Shown one piece after another: positions 10,897 to 22,419 of a stretch of 64,000 nt of DNA. The translations under genes and the position numbers were made by a program. The stretch lies in contig CANNGH010000002.1 in the NCBI GenBank assembly GCA_947504115.1, positions 248,001 through 312,000 on the forward strand, read 5' to 3'. Source of the DNA: an uncultured Sedimentitalea sp. GTDB taxonomy: Bacteria > Pseudomonadota > Alphaproteobacteria > Rhodobacterales > Rhodobacteraceae. The stretch's first letter is position 1. Each line of letters opens with the position of its first letter. Under the pieces are notes generated by a model. The model was not told the DNA's origin, ran no database searches, and was given only the letters and a program-made list of their open reading frames with translations.

Positions 10897-12303
10897 AACC
10901 GGTCTCCGATCAGGAATTGCGCGGCGCGGTCAAGGCGGATATGCGGCGGCCCCTCGCCCGGTTTCAGGGTCAGCGGCGCGGGCGCGAAATTCATCACCTG
11001 ATAATCGGCATCCAGCCAGCTTTGTGCACCAGCCCGTGCCGCGCCCAGCAACTGCCCCGGATCCTCGGGCAGGATGCCCGGATGGAACGCCGCCTGCCGA
11101 CCGCTTTCCAGCAGGGTGCCCCGCACGCAGTTCAGCGCCTGCCCGTCATGGTTGCGCACCTCCTCGGTCGTGGCGCGCAGGGCGGCGATGGCCAATGCCT
11201 CGGTCGTCGCCCCGGCAAAGCGCGCGCGTTCGCGCGCCTGCTGGGTCAACGCCCCGATGATGGCGGTCAGGCGGGGGTGCTGGGTATGATGCAGATGATC
11301 GGCCTTGGTCGCGGCGAACAGGATCTTCTCGACCCGCTGGCCGCGCAGAAGGCGGGTCAGCAGCGCGTTGCGCCCCGGACGGAACGCGCCGAGGATATCG
11401 GCCATCGCACCGCGCATGTCCTCGACCGCACGCGGCCCCTTGTGGATCGCGCCCAGCACATCGACCAGCACCACCTGCCGGTCGATCCGGGCGAAATGAT
11501 CGCGAAAGAACGGCTTGACCACCTGGGCCTTATAGGCATCGAACCGCCGCTCCATCTCGCGCCAGAGCGAGCGGCGCGGGATCCGGTCCGGTTCCGGCAG
11601 CGGGGCGAAGGTCAGCACCGGCGACCCGGCCAGATCCCCCGGCAACAGGAACCGCCCCGGCGTGACGTCATAAAATCCCGCGTCGCGCGCTTTTTCCAGA
11701 TAGAGGGTAAAGGCGCGCGTCAGCGCCTGCGCCCGCGCCTCTTCCAACCGGGCGGTGCCATCCTCGCCCTGCGCCAGCGCGACGTATTCCGCCGCCTCGT
11801 CGCGCGACGCAAGGCGCGCCAGCGTCTCGGCGGACCATTCGGCATAGCTCTTGTCCAGCAAGGCCAGATCCAGAAGCCATTCGCCGGGATAATCCACGAT
11901 ATCCAGATGCACCACGCGCGGCCCCTGCAGCCCCGACAGCAATCCCGAGGGGCGCACCCGCAGCGACAGGCGCAGTTCGCTGATCGCGCGCGTGCTCTCG
12001 GGCCAATGCGGCGGATGCGCCTTGAGCGCGCCGAGATGGGTCTCATAGTCGAACCGGGGCACCGTGTCGTCGGGCTGGGGCTGCAGGAACGCCGCCTCGA
12101 TCCGCCCTTCCTGGGCCGCGACCAGCCCCGGCATGCGGCCGCGGTCGATCAGGTTGGCCACCAACGACGTGATGAACACCGTCTTGCCCGACCGCGCCAG
12201 CCCGGTCACGCCCAGCCGGATCACCGGCTCGAACAGGGTTTCCGACACCCTGTCGCCCACCGTTTCGAAACCGCGCACGACCGTGTCGGCAAATCTTGAA
12301 ATG
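10893..12303 (-). CDS. YcjX-family protein (P-loop GTPase-like)
   Basis: GVTGLARSGKTVFITSLVANL Walker A; YcjX-like body; start uncertain (probably GTG/TTG near 12.3 kb). Confidence 0.8.
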
Positions 12304-12415
12304 ACCACTCCGCCGCCCCTTCGCGTGCCTTTTGCGTCAAGATAGGGGCCAAGGCGGCGGGATGCCAGCGCCAAGGCGCTTGCCCCGCTGCGCGCCGCGC
12401 GCTACCAGCGCGGCC

Positions 12416-13183
12416 ATGCCCCGCTATGCCCTGAAGATCGAATATCACGGCGCGCCGTTCTCGGGCTGGCAACGCCAGAAGGATCACCCGTCCGTGCAGG
12501 GCGCCATCGAATCCGCGCTGGCGCGGCTGGAGCCGGGGCCGCACACCATCGCCGCCGCCGGGCGCACCGATGCGGGTGTGCACGCGCTGGGCCAGGTCGC
12601 GCATTGCGATCTCGTGCGCGACTGGGACCCGTTCCGCCTGTCCGAGGCGCTGAATTATCACCTGAAGCCCGCGCCCGTTGCCATTCTCGACTGCGCGCGC
12701 GTCGATGCGGACTGGCACGCAAGGTTTTCGGCTGTTGAACGACGCTACCTGTTCCGCATCCTGCTGCGCCGCGCCCCGGCCACGCATGATCGCGGACTTG
12801 TCTGGCAGGTGCAGCACGATCTGGACGTGACACGGATGCAGGAGGGCGCGACCTTCCTGCTCGGACACCACGACTTCACCACCTTCCGTGCCTCGATCTG
12901 TCAGGCCGCCAGCCCGGTCAAGACGTTGGACGAATTGCGCGTCGAGCGAACCGATGGCCTCTCGGGTCCCGAAATCCATTTTCACCTGCGCGCGCGGTCC
13001 TTCCTGCACAACCAGGTGCGCAGCTTCGTCGGCACGCTGGAACGGGTCGGCGCAGGAGCCTGGACACCGCAGGACGTGCAGACCGCGCTGGCGGCACGCG
13101 ACCGCGCGGCCTGCGGCCCGGTCTGCCCGCCCCATGGCCTCTATCTGGCCGCCGCAGGCTATGGCGACGATCCTTTCGTATAA
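12416..13183 (+). CDS. truA: tRNA pseudouridine(38-40) synthase
   Basis: [21 protein letters not shown]...[17 protein letters not shown]. Confidence 0.95.
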   Translation: MPRYALKIEYHGAPFSGWQRQKDHPSVQGAIESALARLEPGPHTIAAAGRTDAGVHALGQVAHCDLVRDWDPFRLSEALNYHLKPAPVAILDCARVDADWHARFSAVERRYLFRILLRRAPATHDRGLVWQVQHDLDVTRMQEGATFLLGHHDFTTFRASICQAASPVKTLDELRVERTDGLSGPEIHFHLRARSFLHNQVRSFVGTLERVGAGAWTPQDVQTALAARDRAACGPVCPPHGLYLAAAGYGDDPFV

Positions 13184-13296
13184 GATACGCCCGTGTCGTG
13201 TCCCCGGCACGTCCGCTTGCTGCGCGCCCTGCCCGCCCCAGGGACCATCGACGGCGACCGGCAGAGCCGGTCACATCATCATTCCGCTCTGCGCAG

Positions 13297-14070
13297 TCAG
13301 GCTGTCGTATGGAACCCGTTATCGGCATAAACGACCGAGCCGCTCATCGGGGCCGCGGCGTCGCTCGCAAGAAAGGCGGCGAGTTTGCCGATCTCCTCGA
13401 TGCTGACCAGCTTGCCCGAGGGGGTGCGGGCGCGCACCTCGTCCAGCAACTCGTCAAAGCGCTCGATACCCGACGCCGCGCGGGTCATCACCGGACCGGC
13501 CGAAAGCGAGAAGGCGCGGATGCCCTCATCCGCCAGATCCGCCGCCACATAGCGCACCGAGGATTCGAGGGCTGCCTTGACCGGGCCCATCAGGTTGTAA
13601 TTTTCGACCACCCGGTCGGAACCATAGAAGCTGACCGTGATCAGCGCGCCGCCGTCGGTCATCAACGGACGGGCGAGCCGCGCCATGCGCAGGAAGGAGT
13701 GGCAGGACACGTCCATCGCCATGCTGAACCCCTCGGCCGAGGCGTTCACGACGCTGGTATGCAGATCCTCGCGCGGGGCGAAGGCGACGGAATGCAAAAG
13801 AAAGTCGAGCTTTCCCCATTCGGATTCGATCCGCTCGAACACGGCCTCAAGCTGGCCCGGCTCGCGCACGTCACAGGGGAGAAACACGGTCGAATCCACG
13901 GCCTTCGCGACCGGCTCGACCCAAGGGTGCGCCTTGTCGTTGAGATAGGTCAGGGCAAGCTCGGCACCTGCGGCGCGGAAGGCACGGGCGCAACCGGCGG
14001 CGATGCTTGCGTCATTGGCAACGCCAACCACAAGGCCGCGTTTGCCATTCAGATCAATCAATGTCGTCAT
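13297..14070 (-). CDS. fabI: Enoyl-ACP reductase (FabI-type SDR)
   Basis: GKRGLVVGVANDASIAAGCARAFRAAGAELALTY; FabI-like spacing. Confidence 0.85.
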   Translation of the reverse strand: MTTLIDLNGKRGLVVGVANDASIAAGCARAFRAAGAELALTYLNDKAHPWVEPVAKAVDSTVFLPCDVREPGQLEAVFERIESEWGKLDFLLHSVAFAPREDLHTSVVNASAEGFSMAMDVSCHSFLRMARLARPLMTDGGALITVSFYGSDRVVENYNLMGPVKAALESSVRYVAADLADEGIRAFSLSAGPVMTRAASGIERFDELLDEVRARTPSGKLVSIEEIGKLAAFLASDAAAPMSGSVVYADNGFHTTA

Positions 14071-15239
14071 TTGGTTTCCTTCAAACTGAACGCCTGTTCG
14101 GCGATGATGGATTCCTCATCCGTCGGGATGACGAGTGCGGTGATACGGCTTTGCGGCGTGCTGATCAGCCGTGCGTTCGCGGCGTTCGCGCCCGCGTCCA
14201 GGTCCAGCCCCAGCCAGCCCAGTTGCCTGGCCACCTTGGCGCGGATCTCGGGCTGGTTCTCGCCAATGCCGGCGGTGAAGACGAGCGCATCGAGCCCCTG
14301 CAGGGTGGTGGCAAGCCGCGCGACCTCGCCGGCGATGCGGTGACAGAAGAGGGCGATGGCCTCCGCGGCCTCGGGGCGGTCGCTTGCGATCAGTTCGCGG
14401 CTGTCCGCCGCAAAGCCCGACACCCCCAGCAGGCCGCTTTCGCGGTAGAGCATGGTTTCGACCTGTTCCAGGGTCATGCCCAATGGCCCCATCAGGTGCA
14501 GGATGACGCCCGGATCCAGCGCGCCCGTGCGCGTGGCCATCGGGATCCCGTCGAGCGTGGAAAACCCCATCGAGCTGTCACGGCTTATCCCGCCCTCCAT
14601 CGCGCAAAGGCTGGCACCGCTGCCCAGATGGGCCGCGACCACCTTGGCCCCTTGCGGCAGATCCGCCAGTTGCCCGGCGATGTAGCGGTAGGACAGGCCG
14701 TGGAAGCCGTAGCGCTTGATCCCCTGATCATGCAGCGCGCGCGGAATGGCGAAGCGGCGCACAAGCGCATCGTTCGTCGTATGAAACGCGGTGTCGAACG
14801 ACGCGGTCTGCGTCACGCCCGGTTGGAATGCACGCATCGCACGGATCAGGCGCAGGCTTTGCGGCTGGTGAAGCGGTGCAAGCTCGGCCAGTGCCTCGAT
14901 CTGTTCCAGCACCTCATCGGTGATCACGGCAGGACCGGTGAAGATGTCGCCGCCATGCACGACCCGGTGCCCGATCGTGCTCAGGCGCGAGAGGTCAAAT
15001 CGCTGCGCCAGCCAGTCAAATGATTCCTGAAGCAAGGCGTTCGGGTCGTCGAGCGTGGCCGTCAGCGGTTTCGACAGGCTTTGACCATCGTGTTTCAGGC
15101 GGATTTCAAAGGGTGCATCCCGAAAATCGATGACGCCCGAGGCAAGCGCGCTGATCTCGGTGCGCACCACCTCGTAGATGCCCAGCTTGACGGTCGAGGA
15201 CCCGGCATTGAGGGTCAGGATCAGATCGTTTGCCATCAT
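14067..15239 (-). CDS. ackA: Acetate kinase
   Basis: LILTLNAGSSTVKLGIYE...GHRVVHGGDIF...VFTAGIGENQPEIR. Confidence 0.96.
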   Translation of the reverse strand: MMANDLILTLNAGSSTVKLGIYEVVRTEISALASGVIDFRDAPFEIRLKHDGQSLSKPLTATLDDPNALLQESFDWLAQRFDLSRLSTIGHRVVHGGDIFTGPAVITDEVLEQIEALAELAPLHQPQSLRLIRAMRAFQPGVTQTASFDTAFHTTNDALVRRFAIPRALHDQGIKRYGFHGLSYRYIAGQLADLPQGAKVVAAHLGSGASLCAMEGGISRDSSMGFSTLDGIPMATRTGALDPGVILHLMGPLGMTLEQVETMLYRESGLLGVSGFAADSRELIASDRPEAAEAIALFCHRIAGEVARLATTLQGLDALVFTAGIGENQPEIRAKVARQLGWLGLDLDAGANAANARLISTPQSRITALVIPTDEESIIAEQAFSLKETK

Positions 15240-16630
15240 GCCACTCCTTCTGCCTTGCGGATAACCGCAAGCTTGGCCAGCGCCGCCGACGCGATCCGCG
15301 CCGAAAGCGGATCGGCGCGGCTGGTCAGCACGATGGGCACGCGCGCGCCCAGCACCAGCCCGGCCGCCGTGGCGCCTGCGAAATAGATCAGCTGCTTGGC
15401 CAGCATGTTGCCGGATTCCAGATCGGGCACCAGCAGGATATCGGCCTGCCCGGCCACCGGCGAGGTGATGCCCTTGGTCGCGACGGATTCCGGGCTGATC
15501 GCGTTGTCGAAGGCCAGCGGCCCGTCGACCAGCGCGCCGGTGATCTGCCCGCGCGCGGCCATCACCGTCAGCGCGGCGGCGTCCAGCGTGGAGGGCATGT
15601 TCGCGTGCACCATCTCCACCGCCGCCAGCACCGCGACCTTCGGCTGCTCGGCCCCCAGAAGCCGCATCAGATCCACCGCGTTCTGGCAGATGTCGCGCTT
15701 GTGGTCGAGCGTCGGGCGAATGTTGATCGCGGCATCGGTGATGATCAGCGGCTTGCCATAGGCGGGAATATCCATGCCGTAGATGTGGCTGATGCGCCGT
15801 TCGGTCCGCAGCCCGCCGGTTTTCGACACGACCGCGCCCAGCAATTCATCCGTATGCAGGCTGCCCTTGATCAGGACCGAGAGTTGCCCGCGCGCCGCCA
15901 TCTCGACCGCGCGGGCGGCGGCGGCGTGGCTGTGTTCGGTATTCTCGATCACCATGCCGTCAAGCGAAACGCCCGCCTCCTCGGCAGCGGCGCGGATCTT
16001 GGCCTCGGGGCCGATCAGCAGCGGCTCCATCAGGCCCTCGTCGCGGATCTCGATCGCGCCGAGGATCGCGGCCTTGGAGCAGGGATGCACGATGCCCGCC
16101 GTAACGGGTGGCAATGCCCGCGCCTGTTCGACAAAGCTTTTGTAGCGGCCCTGGTCATGGATGACGGCGTTGGGCAAGGGGCCGGGCTTCCAGGTAACGG
16201 GCGTGGTGGGCGCAAGGACGAGAGCATCGCCCTCCAGCACCGTTTCGCCATGCTGGTTGGTGCAGGTCGCCGCAAGACGAACGTGCCGTTTTTCGGGAAT
16301 CAGTTCGATCACCTCGACCGCGGCGGTGATGGTATCGCCGGGCGCGACGGGCCTGCAAAAGCGGATTTCCTGACCCAGATAGATCGTGCCAGGCCCCGGC
16401 AGGCGCGTCCCGAGCACGGCCGACACCAGCCCGGCGGTCCACATGCCATGCGCAACGACATGGCCGAACGGCCCGTCCGCTGCAAAAGCCGCATCGAGAT
16501 GCGCGGGGTTGTTGTCACCCGAAAGGGCCGCGAACAACTTGATGTCGTCCGGCTGAACGGTGCGCGTCAGATCGGCATGGTCGCCGATCCGAAGCTGATC
16601 GAATACGCGGTTGGTCAATGTGCCAGTCAT
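15236..16630 (-). CDS. Bifunctional enoyl-CoA hydratase (MaoC-like) / phosphate acetyl/butyryltransferase
   Basis: N-terminal MaoC-like domain (FAALSGDNNPAHLDAAFA) and C-terminal Pta/Ptb-type domain; start set at MTGTLTNRVFDQL. Confidence 0.88.
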   Translation of the reverse strand: MTGTLTNRVFDQLRIGDHADLTRTVQPDDIKLFAALSGDNNPAHLDAAFAADGPFGHVVAHGMWTAGLVSAVLGTRLPGPGTIYLGQEIRFCRPVAPGDTITAAVEVIELIPEKRHVRLAATCTNQHGETVLEGDALVLAPTTPVTWKPGPLPNAVIHDQGRYKSFVEQARALPPVTAGIVHPCSKAAILGAIEIRDEGLMEPLLIGPEAKIRAAAEEAGVSLDGMVIENTEHSHAAAARAVEMAARGQLSVLIKGSLHTDELLGAVVSKTGGLRTERRISHIYGMDIPAYGKPLIITDAAINIRPTLDHKRDICQNAVDLMRLLGAEQPKVAVLAAVEMVHANMPSTLDAAALTVMAARGQITGALVDGPLAFDNAISPESVATKGITSPVAGQADILLVPDLESGNMLAKQLIYFAGATAAGLVLGARVPIVLTSRADPLSARIASAALAKLAVIRKAEGVA

Positions 16631-16637
16631 TGCGGCC

Positions 16638-18464
16638 TCACTTCTGAAAAACATAAGAGCCGGGGGCGTCGTCCAGCGCCGGTCCGGTCGCGGGCGGCGC
16701 CACGGGCTTCGACGACCGCGCGGCCAGCCACTCCTGCCAGGGCAGCCACCACGACCCAGGCACCGGCTCGTTGGTTTCCATCCAGGTCCGCTCGGACAGA
16801 AGCGGCGCGTCATGCGCCTTTGTTGACAGGCGATAGACGCGGCGGGGATGATCCGGCGGGGTGACAATGCCGGCGTTATGGCCGCCCGAAGTCAGCGCAA
16901 AGGTCACCTCGCAATCGGTGAACTGGTGGATCTTGTAAACCGATTCCCAAGGCGCGACGTGGTCACGCTCGGTCGCGACGGCAAAGATCGGCACGCGGAT
17001 GTTTTGCAGCAGCACCGTCCTGCCATCGACGGTAAAGCGACCCGAGGACAGTTCGTTCTCCAGATAGAGCCTGCGCAGATATTCGCTGTGCATCCGCCAG
17101 GGCATGCGCGTGCTGTCGGCATTCCATGCCATCAGGTCGAACATCGGCGCGCGCTCGCCCATCATGTATTCGCGCACGATCCGCGACCCGATCAGATCGT
17201 TCGAGCGCAGAAGCTGAAACGCCCCCGCCATCTGGTCCGCAGACAGATAGCCGCGGTTCCACATCATGCTGTCCAGAAAATGCAACTGACTGGGATCGAT
17301 GAACAGCGCAAGCTCGCCGGGTTCGGTGAAGTCCACCTGCGCGGCCAACAAGGTCATGCTGGCCAGCCGGTCATCGCCGTCCCCCGCCATCGCCGCCGCC
17401 GCGATCGAAAGCAGCGTGCCCCCGAGGCAATAGCCGACGCCCTGCACCTTTTGATCGGGTTGAATCGCATTGATCGCATCCAGCGCCGCCATGACGCCAA
17501 GCTTGCGATAGTCATCCATCTCCAGATCCCGATCCGACGCATCCGGATTGCGCCACGAGATCGCAAAGACCGTATGACCCTGCCCGACCAGCCATTTGAT
17601 CAGCGAGTTTTCCGGGCTGAGATCCAGAATGTAGTATTTCATGATCCACGCCGGGACGATCAGAACCGGCTCGGGGTGGACCTTGTCCGTGGTGGGCGCA
17701 TACTGGATCAGCTCGATCAGGTGGTTGCGATAGACCACCTTGCCGGGGGTCATGGCCACGGTCTGGCCCGGCACGAAATCCTCGGTCCCGACCGGCGGCC
17801 GGTTCGTGGCGATGCGCGCCTGATCCTCGGCCAGGTTCTTCCAGCCGTTGATGAAATTCATGCCTCCCGTCTCGACCGTGCGGGCCAGCACCTCGGGGTT
17901 GGTGAAGGGATTGTTCGAGGGCGACAGGATGTCCAGCATCTGCTTGGCCACGAACGAGACGACCTTTTCGCTATGTTCGGTCACGCCAGGCACGTCATGG
18001 GTGACGCTATGCAGCCATTGCTGCTGCAGCAGGAAGGCTTGCGCCAATTGGTTGAAGGGCGTCTTTGACCACGACTCATGCGTGAAGCGGCGGTCGCCGG
18101 GCAGCGGCGCGATCACCGGCGGCGTGTTCGGATCCATTGCGGACGAGGACAGCCACGCGGCCAGCCGCTGCCATTTGCGCACGGCCTTGACGCCCAGTTC
18201 CATCTGCTTGCCGGGCGCAGAAGCCAGATGAAAACCCCAGTCGAAATAGGCAGTGGCAAGCGCACCCGGCGAGATCCCGGCGGTGACCTGGCTGAGGTTG
18301 ACAGCCCGCAACCGGTCGAAGGCCTGAAAGGCTTCGAAGCCCAGCGGCTCGCCGTCGGCGGCTGCTATCGGGGTCGCGAGCGGATCGCTCTGCTGCACGG
18401 CGGGCGTTGTCTTCTCTTTTACACGGGCGTTCTGCGCCATCATCTGTCCTTTCCTAGAAAACAC
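16638..18464 (-). CDS. phaC: Class I poly(3-hydroxyalkanoate) synthase
   Basis: Lipase-like box GYCLGGT; VYRNHLIELIQYAPTT; HVAPWESVYKIHQF. Confidence 0.95.
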   Translation of the reverse strand: MFSRKGQMMAQNARVKEKTTPAVQQSDPLATPIAAADGEPLGFEAFQAFDRLRAVNLSQVTAGISPGALATAYFDWGFHLASAPGKQMELGVKAVRKWQRLAAWLSSSAMDPNTPPVIAPLPGDRRFTHESWSKTPFNQLAQAFLLQQQWLHSVTHDVPGVTEHSEKVVSFVAKQMLDILSPSNNPFTNPEVLARTVETGGMNFINGWKNLAEDQARIATNRPPVGTEDFVPGQTVAMTPGKVVYRNHLIELIQYAPTTDKVHPEPVLIVPAWIMKYYILDLSPENSLIKWLVGQGHTVFAISWRNPDASDRDLEMDDYRKLGVMAALDAINAIQPDQKVQGVGYCLGGTLLSIAAAAMAGDGDDRLASMTLLAAQVDFTEPGELALFIDPSQLHFLDSMMWNRGYLSADQMAGAFQLLRSNDLIGSRIVREYMMGERAPMFDLMAWNADSTRMPWRMHSEYLRRLYLENELSSGRFTVDGRTVLLQNIRVPIFAVATERDHVAPWESVYKIHQFTDCEVTFALTSGGHNAGIVTPPDHPRRVYRLSTKAHDAPLLSERTWMETNEPVPGSWWLPWQEWLAARSSKPVAPPATGPALDDAPGSYVFQK

Positions 18465-18554
18465 GATTTTTCGGTCAATAACTCCCAGTCAACAGGTGTT
18501 GATAAACACGTAGACATCAATGGCCCGCATTCAAGCGCGCCGGGCTGCGGCCGT

Positions 18555-19667
18555 TCAGCGCAGGAAGCCGCGGAAGCGTCGCAGAGCGAAGAGAAACAGT
18601 ACCGTCCCGATGATCCCCAGCGCCAGGAATTGCGGCCAGACCGTTGCGATTCCGGCACCGCGAAACAGGATGCTTTGCGACATCATCACGAAATGCGTGT
18701 TCGGCGCCGCCAGCATCAGGGTCTGGATGATCTCGGGCATGGATTCGCGCGGGGTCAGCGCGCCTGACAGCACCTGCAGCGGCAACAGGACCAGCATCAT
18801 CAGCAGCGCGAATTGCGGCATGGTGCCGGCCACGGTCGCCAGATAGACGCCCATCGCCGTCATCGCGAACAGCATCAGCATCGAACCGGCCAGAAACAGC
18901 GGCAGCGAGCCCGCGATCGGCACCGACATCACCCCTTGCACCACCACCGTAAGCGAAAACGCCGACGCCAGCAGCACGACGCCGCCCATCGACCAGATCT
19001 TGGACAGCATGATTTCTCCGGCCGATACCGGCATGACCAGAAGATGCTCGACCGTGCCATGTTCCTTTTCGCGGATCAGCGCGGCACCGGTCAGCACCAG
19101 CGACAGCATGGTGATCGACTGCATCACGCTGGTGATCGCGCCGAACCAGACCGGATCGAGCGACGGATTGTAGCGCGCGCGCAGCGCCAGCCCCACCGGA
19201 AGGTCCACCTCGGCCCTTTGCCCCGCGACATATTCGGCCACCTCGGCGCTGACGATCTGCTGGATGTAACCGCTGCCGGTGAAGGCCTGGCTCATCCGCG
19301 TGGCATCGACGTTCAACTGAATCGCAGGCGCCTTGCCCGCCAGCACGTCGCGTGCAAAATCGGGCGGGATGTTCAGCGCGAACGTATCCTCGCCCGCATC
19401 CATGCGCGCATCCATCTCGTGCGTGTTGATCATGTTGGGCGGCAGGAAATAGGGCAGGTAAAAGGCCGATGCGATGCGCGAGGACAGGTGCGACTGGTCC
19501 TCATCCACGATCGAGATCGTGGCCTTGGCCAGCGCCTCGGGCGCGGCATTCGAGGTGGTCCAGATCGAAAGACTGAACGCATAGATAATCAGCACCAGCA
19601 TGATCGGGTCACGCAGGAGGCCGCGCAGTTCCTTGACGCCGAGATTCCAGACGTTTTTGTAATTCAC
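18555..19667 (-). CDS. ABC-2 type transporter permease
   Basis: YhhJ-like permease, ~370 aa, C-terminal TM block. Confidence 0.88.
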   Translation of the reverse strand: MNYKNVWNLGVKELRGLLRDPIMLVLIIYAFSLSIWTTSNAAPEALAKATISIVDEDQSHLSSRIASAFYLPYFLPPNMINTHEMDARMDAGEDTFALNIPPDFARDVLAGKAPAIQLNVDATRMSQAFTGSGYIQQIVSAEVAEYVAGQRAEVDLPVGLALRARYNPSLDPVWFGAITSVMQSITMLSLVLTGAALIREKEHGTVEHLLVMPVSAGEIMLSKIWSMGGVVLLASAFSLTVVVQGVMSVPIAGSLPLFLAGSMLMLFAMTAMGVYLATVAGTMPQFALLMMLVLLPLQVLSGALTPRESMPEIIQTLMLAAPNTHFVMMSQSILFRGAGIATVWPQFLALGIIGTVLFLFALRRFRGFLR

Positions 19668-19671
19668 GGCC

Positions 19672-22419
19672 CTACCTCGCCTGTTTCTTCAGAAAGAGCA
19701 TGGCCGTGACCAGAATGACCGGCACCGCGAGGCCCATGGCCAGCATCGGCTGGATCATCTCGGCCAGACCGAAGGATTTGGAAAAGGCGCCCCGCGCCAC
19801 GGTGATGAACCAGGTCGTGGGGTAGATCGTCCCGATGACCCGGCCAAAGCCCGCCAATGACGCGACCGGATCAATCAGCCCGGAATAGGAGACCGCCGGG
19901 ATCAGCGTCAGCAGCGCGGTCGCAAACAGCGCCGCCACCTGGCTGGCGATGAAGACCGAGACGAGAAAGCCAAGCGCCGTCGTCGCGGTGACATAGACCA
20001 GCGCGGCAAGCGTGAAGGCCGTCAGGCTGCCGCTGAAGGGCACGCCGAACAGGATCCGTGCCATGACGAACATCAAAAAGAAGTTCAGCATTCCGATCGC
20101 GATATAGGGCAACTGCTTGCCGATCAGGAATTCGACCCGCGTCACCGGGGTGACATAGAAGTTGATGATCGAGCCAAGTTCCCTTTCCCGCGCGACCGAC
20201 AGCGTGGTCAGCATTGCCGGGATGACCAGCAACAGGATCGGGATCACCGCCGGCACGATGGCGATGATCGACACCACATCCGGGTTATAGCGATAGCGCG
20301 TGATCAGTTGAAAATCACCGGCAAGGGCCGCCGCGCCAAAGGCCTCGCGCATGTGGCGCTGGATCCAGTCGGCATGCATGCCCTGCACATAGCCCTGCAC
20401 GGTATTGGCGCGCTGCGGGGCGGCACCGTCATACCAGGCCCCCACGGCGACATCGCGGCCACGGGCGATGTCGGAGGCAAAACCGGGCGGAATTTCGATG
20501 GCGAGGCTGATCCTGCCCGCCCGCATCTGCGCGTCCAGATCGTCATACCCCGTCAGCGGCGGCTTTTCGATGAAATAGCGCGATCCGGCGATATTCTCGA
20601 TATAGTCGCGGCTGGCGGTGGTCTGGTCGCGGTCCAGCGCGGCAAAGGACAGATCCTCGACATCCATGTTGATGCCGAAACCGATCACGATCATCAAAAG
20701 CAGGCTGCCGATCAGCGCCATGGCAAGGCGGATGGGGTCGCGCCGCAGTTGCAGCGCTTCCAGCTGCGAATAGCTCAGCAGGCGGCGCAGGCTGAAGCCC
20801 GAGGGCGCGCCGGGCGCGGCATCTGCAACGGCCTCCGGCAGGGCCTGCGCGGCGGCTTCCGGCGCGGGGGTGGCCTCGTCCTCGCCGATGGCCTCTTCCA
20901 GATACTCAATGAAGGCCGCTTCCAGCGTATCATGCCCTTTGGATGCGGCGATCTCCTTGGCCGTGCCGGTGACCATGACATGGCCCGCATGCATCAGGCT
21001 GATGCGGTCGCACCATTCGGCCTCGTTCATGAAGTGGGTCGAGACGAAGATCGTCACCCCGTCATTGCGCGACAATTCCGCCAGACTGCGCCAGAATCCG
21101 TTGCGCGCCACCGGATCGACGCCCGAGGTGGGTTCGTCCAGGATCAGGATTTCGGGGCCGTGGATCATCGCCACCGCCAGCGACAGGCGCTGGCGGATCC
21201 CCAGCGGCAGATCGTCGGGCAGGCTGTGGGTGACGTCGCCCAGCCCGAACCGGTCGATCATCGCCTGCACGCGGGCGGGGATCGCCGCCTCCTCCATCGA
21301 GAACAGCCGCGCGTGCAGTTCAAGGTTCTGCAAAACCGTCAGTTCGGAATAAAGCGAGAAGGACTGCGACATGAAACCGACACGCCGGCGCACGGCGATG
21401 TTGCTTGCATCCACCTCATGGCCGAACAGCTTGGCATGGCCTTCGCTGGGTTCCAGCAGGCCGGTCAGCATCTTCATGGTCACGGTCTTGCCGCAGCCGT
21501 TCGAGCCGAGAAACCCGAAAATCTCGCCGCGCCGGATGCGGAAGGAGACGTTGTCAACGGCGGTGAAGTCGCCGAAACGTCTGGTCAGGCCCTCGGCCTC
21601 GATGGCGATCTCGTCATTGCCGCCCTGATAGGGCGGGATCACAAGCGTCGCGTCCTCGCCGCGATCCTCCTCGGGCAGCAGCGCGATGAAGGCATCGTCC
21701 AGCGTCTTTGCCCTGGTCTGCGCGAGCAGCGCACCCGGTGTATCCGCGGCAAGAACGCGGCCCGCGTTCATCGCGACCAGCCAGTCGAAATCCGCGGCCT
21801 CCTCCATATAGGCGGTTGCGGTGATCACGCTCATCTGCGGGCGCTCGGCGCTGATGCGCGCGATCAGATCCCAGAACTGGCGCCGCGCCAGCGGATCGAC
21901 GCCGGTTGTCGGCTCGTCCAGGATCAGGAAGTCGGGGTCGTGGATCAGCGCGCAGCACAGCCCCAGCTTCTGCTTCATGCCGCCCGACAGCTTGGCCGCC
22001 GGACGGTCGCGGAAGGGCAGCATGCCCGTGGCGCCCAAAAGGTCGTCGCTGCGCCGCGCGCGCTCGGCCTTGTCATGGCCGAACAGGCTGCCGAAGAAAT
22101 CCAGATTCTCCTGCACCGACAGCGTGGGATAAAGGTTCTTGCCCAGACCCTGCGGCATGTAGGCGATGCGTGGGCCGGCCTGACGGCGGTGGCCGGCATC
22201 GCGCATGTCGCCGCCCAGCACGTGCACGTCGCCGTCCTGTATCACCCGCGCCCCGGCGAGCAGCGACAGAAGGCTGGACTTGCCCACCCCGTCCGGGCCG
22301 ATCAGCCCGACCATGCGGCCGGCGGGAATGTCCAGCGTCACATCGTCCAGCGCCGTGATATCGCCATAACGCAGCGTGAGTTTGCGGACAGTAGCGACCG
22401 GCGCGCGGTCCCCGGTCAT
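19672..22419 (-). CDS. ABC transporter with two ATPase domains fused to an ABC-2 permease (RbbA/YhiH-like)
   Basis: Two Walker A motifs ([17 protein letters not shown]), two Walker B motifs, C-terminal permease; ATGA overlap with upstream gene. Confidence 0.9.
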   Translation of the reverse strand: MTGDRAPVATVRKLTLRYGDITALDDVTLDIPAGRMVGLIGPDGVGKSSLLSLLAGARVIQDGDVHVLGGDMRDAGHRRQAGPRIAYMPQGLGKNLYPTLSVQENLDFFGSLFGHDKAERARRSDDLLGATGMLPFRDRPAAKLSGGMKQKLGLCCALIHDPDFLILDEPTTGVDPLARRQFWDLIARISAERPQMSVITATAYMEEAADFDWLVAMNAGRVLAADTPGALLAQTRAKTLDDAFIALLPEEDRGEDATLVIPPYQGGNDEIAIEAEGLTRRFGDFTAVDNVSFRIRRGEIFGFLGSNGCGKTVTMKMLTGLLEPSEGHAKLFGHEVDASNIAVRRRVGFMSQSFSLYSELTVLQNLELHARLFSMEEAAIPARVQAMIDRFGLGDVTHSLPDDLPLGIRQRLSLAVAMIHGPEILILDEPTSGVDPVARNGFWRSLAELSRNDGVTIFVSTHFMNEAEWCDRISLMHAGHVMVTGTAKEIAASKGHDTLEAAFIEYLEEAIGEDEATPAPEAAAQALPEAVADAAPGAPSGFSLRRLLSYSQLEALQLRRDPIRLAMALIGSLLLMIVIGFGINMDVEDLSFAALDRDQTTASRDYIENIAGSRYFIEKPPLTGYDDLDAQMRAGRISLAIEIPPGFASDIARGRDVAVGAWYDGAAPQRANTVQGYVQGMHADWIQRHMREAFGAAALAGDFQLITRYRYNPDVVSIIAIVPAVIPILLLVIPAMLTTLSVARERELGSIINFYVTPVTRVEFLIGKQLPYIAIGMLNFFLMFVMARILFGVPFSGSLTAFTLAALVYVTATTALGFLVSVFIASQVAALFATALLTLIPAVSYSGLIDPVASLAGFGRVIGTIYPTTWFITVARGAFSKSFGLAEMIQPMLAMGLAVPVILVTAMLFLKKQAR

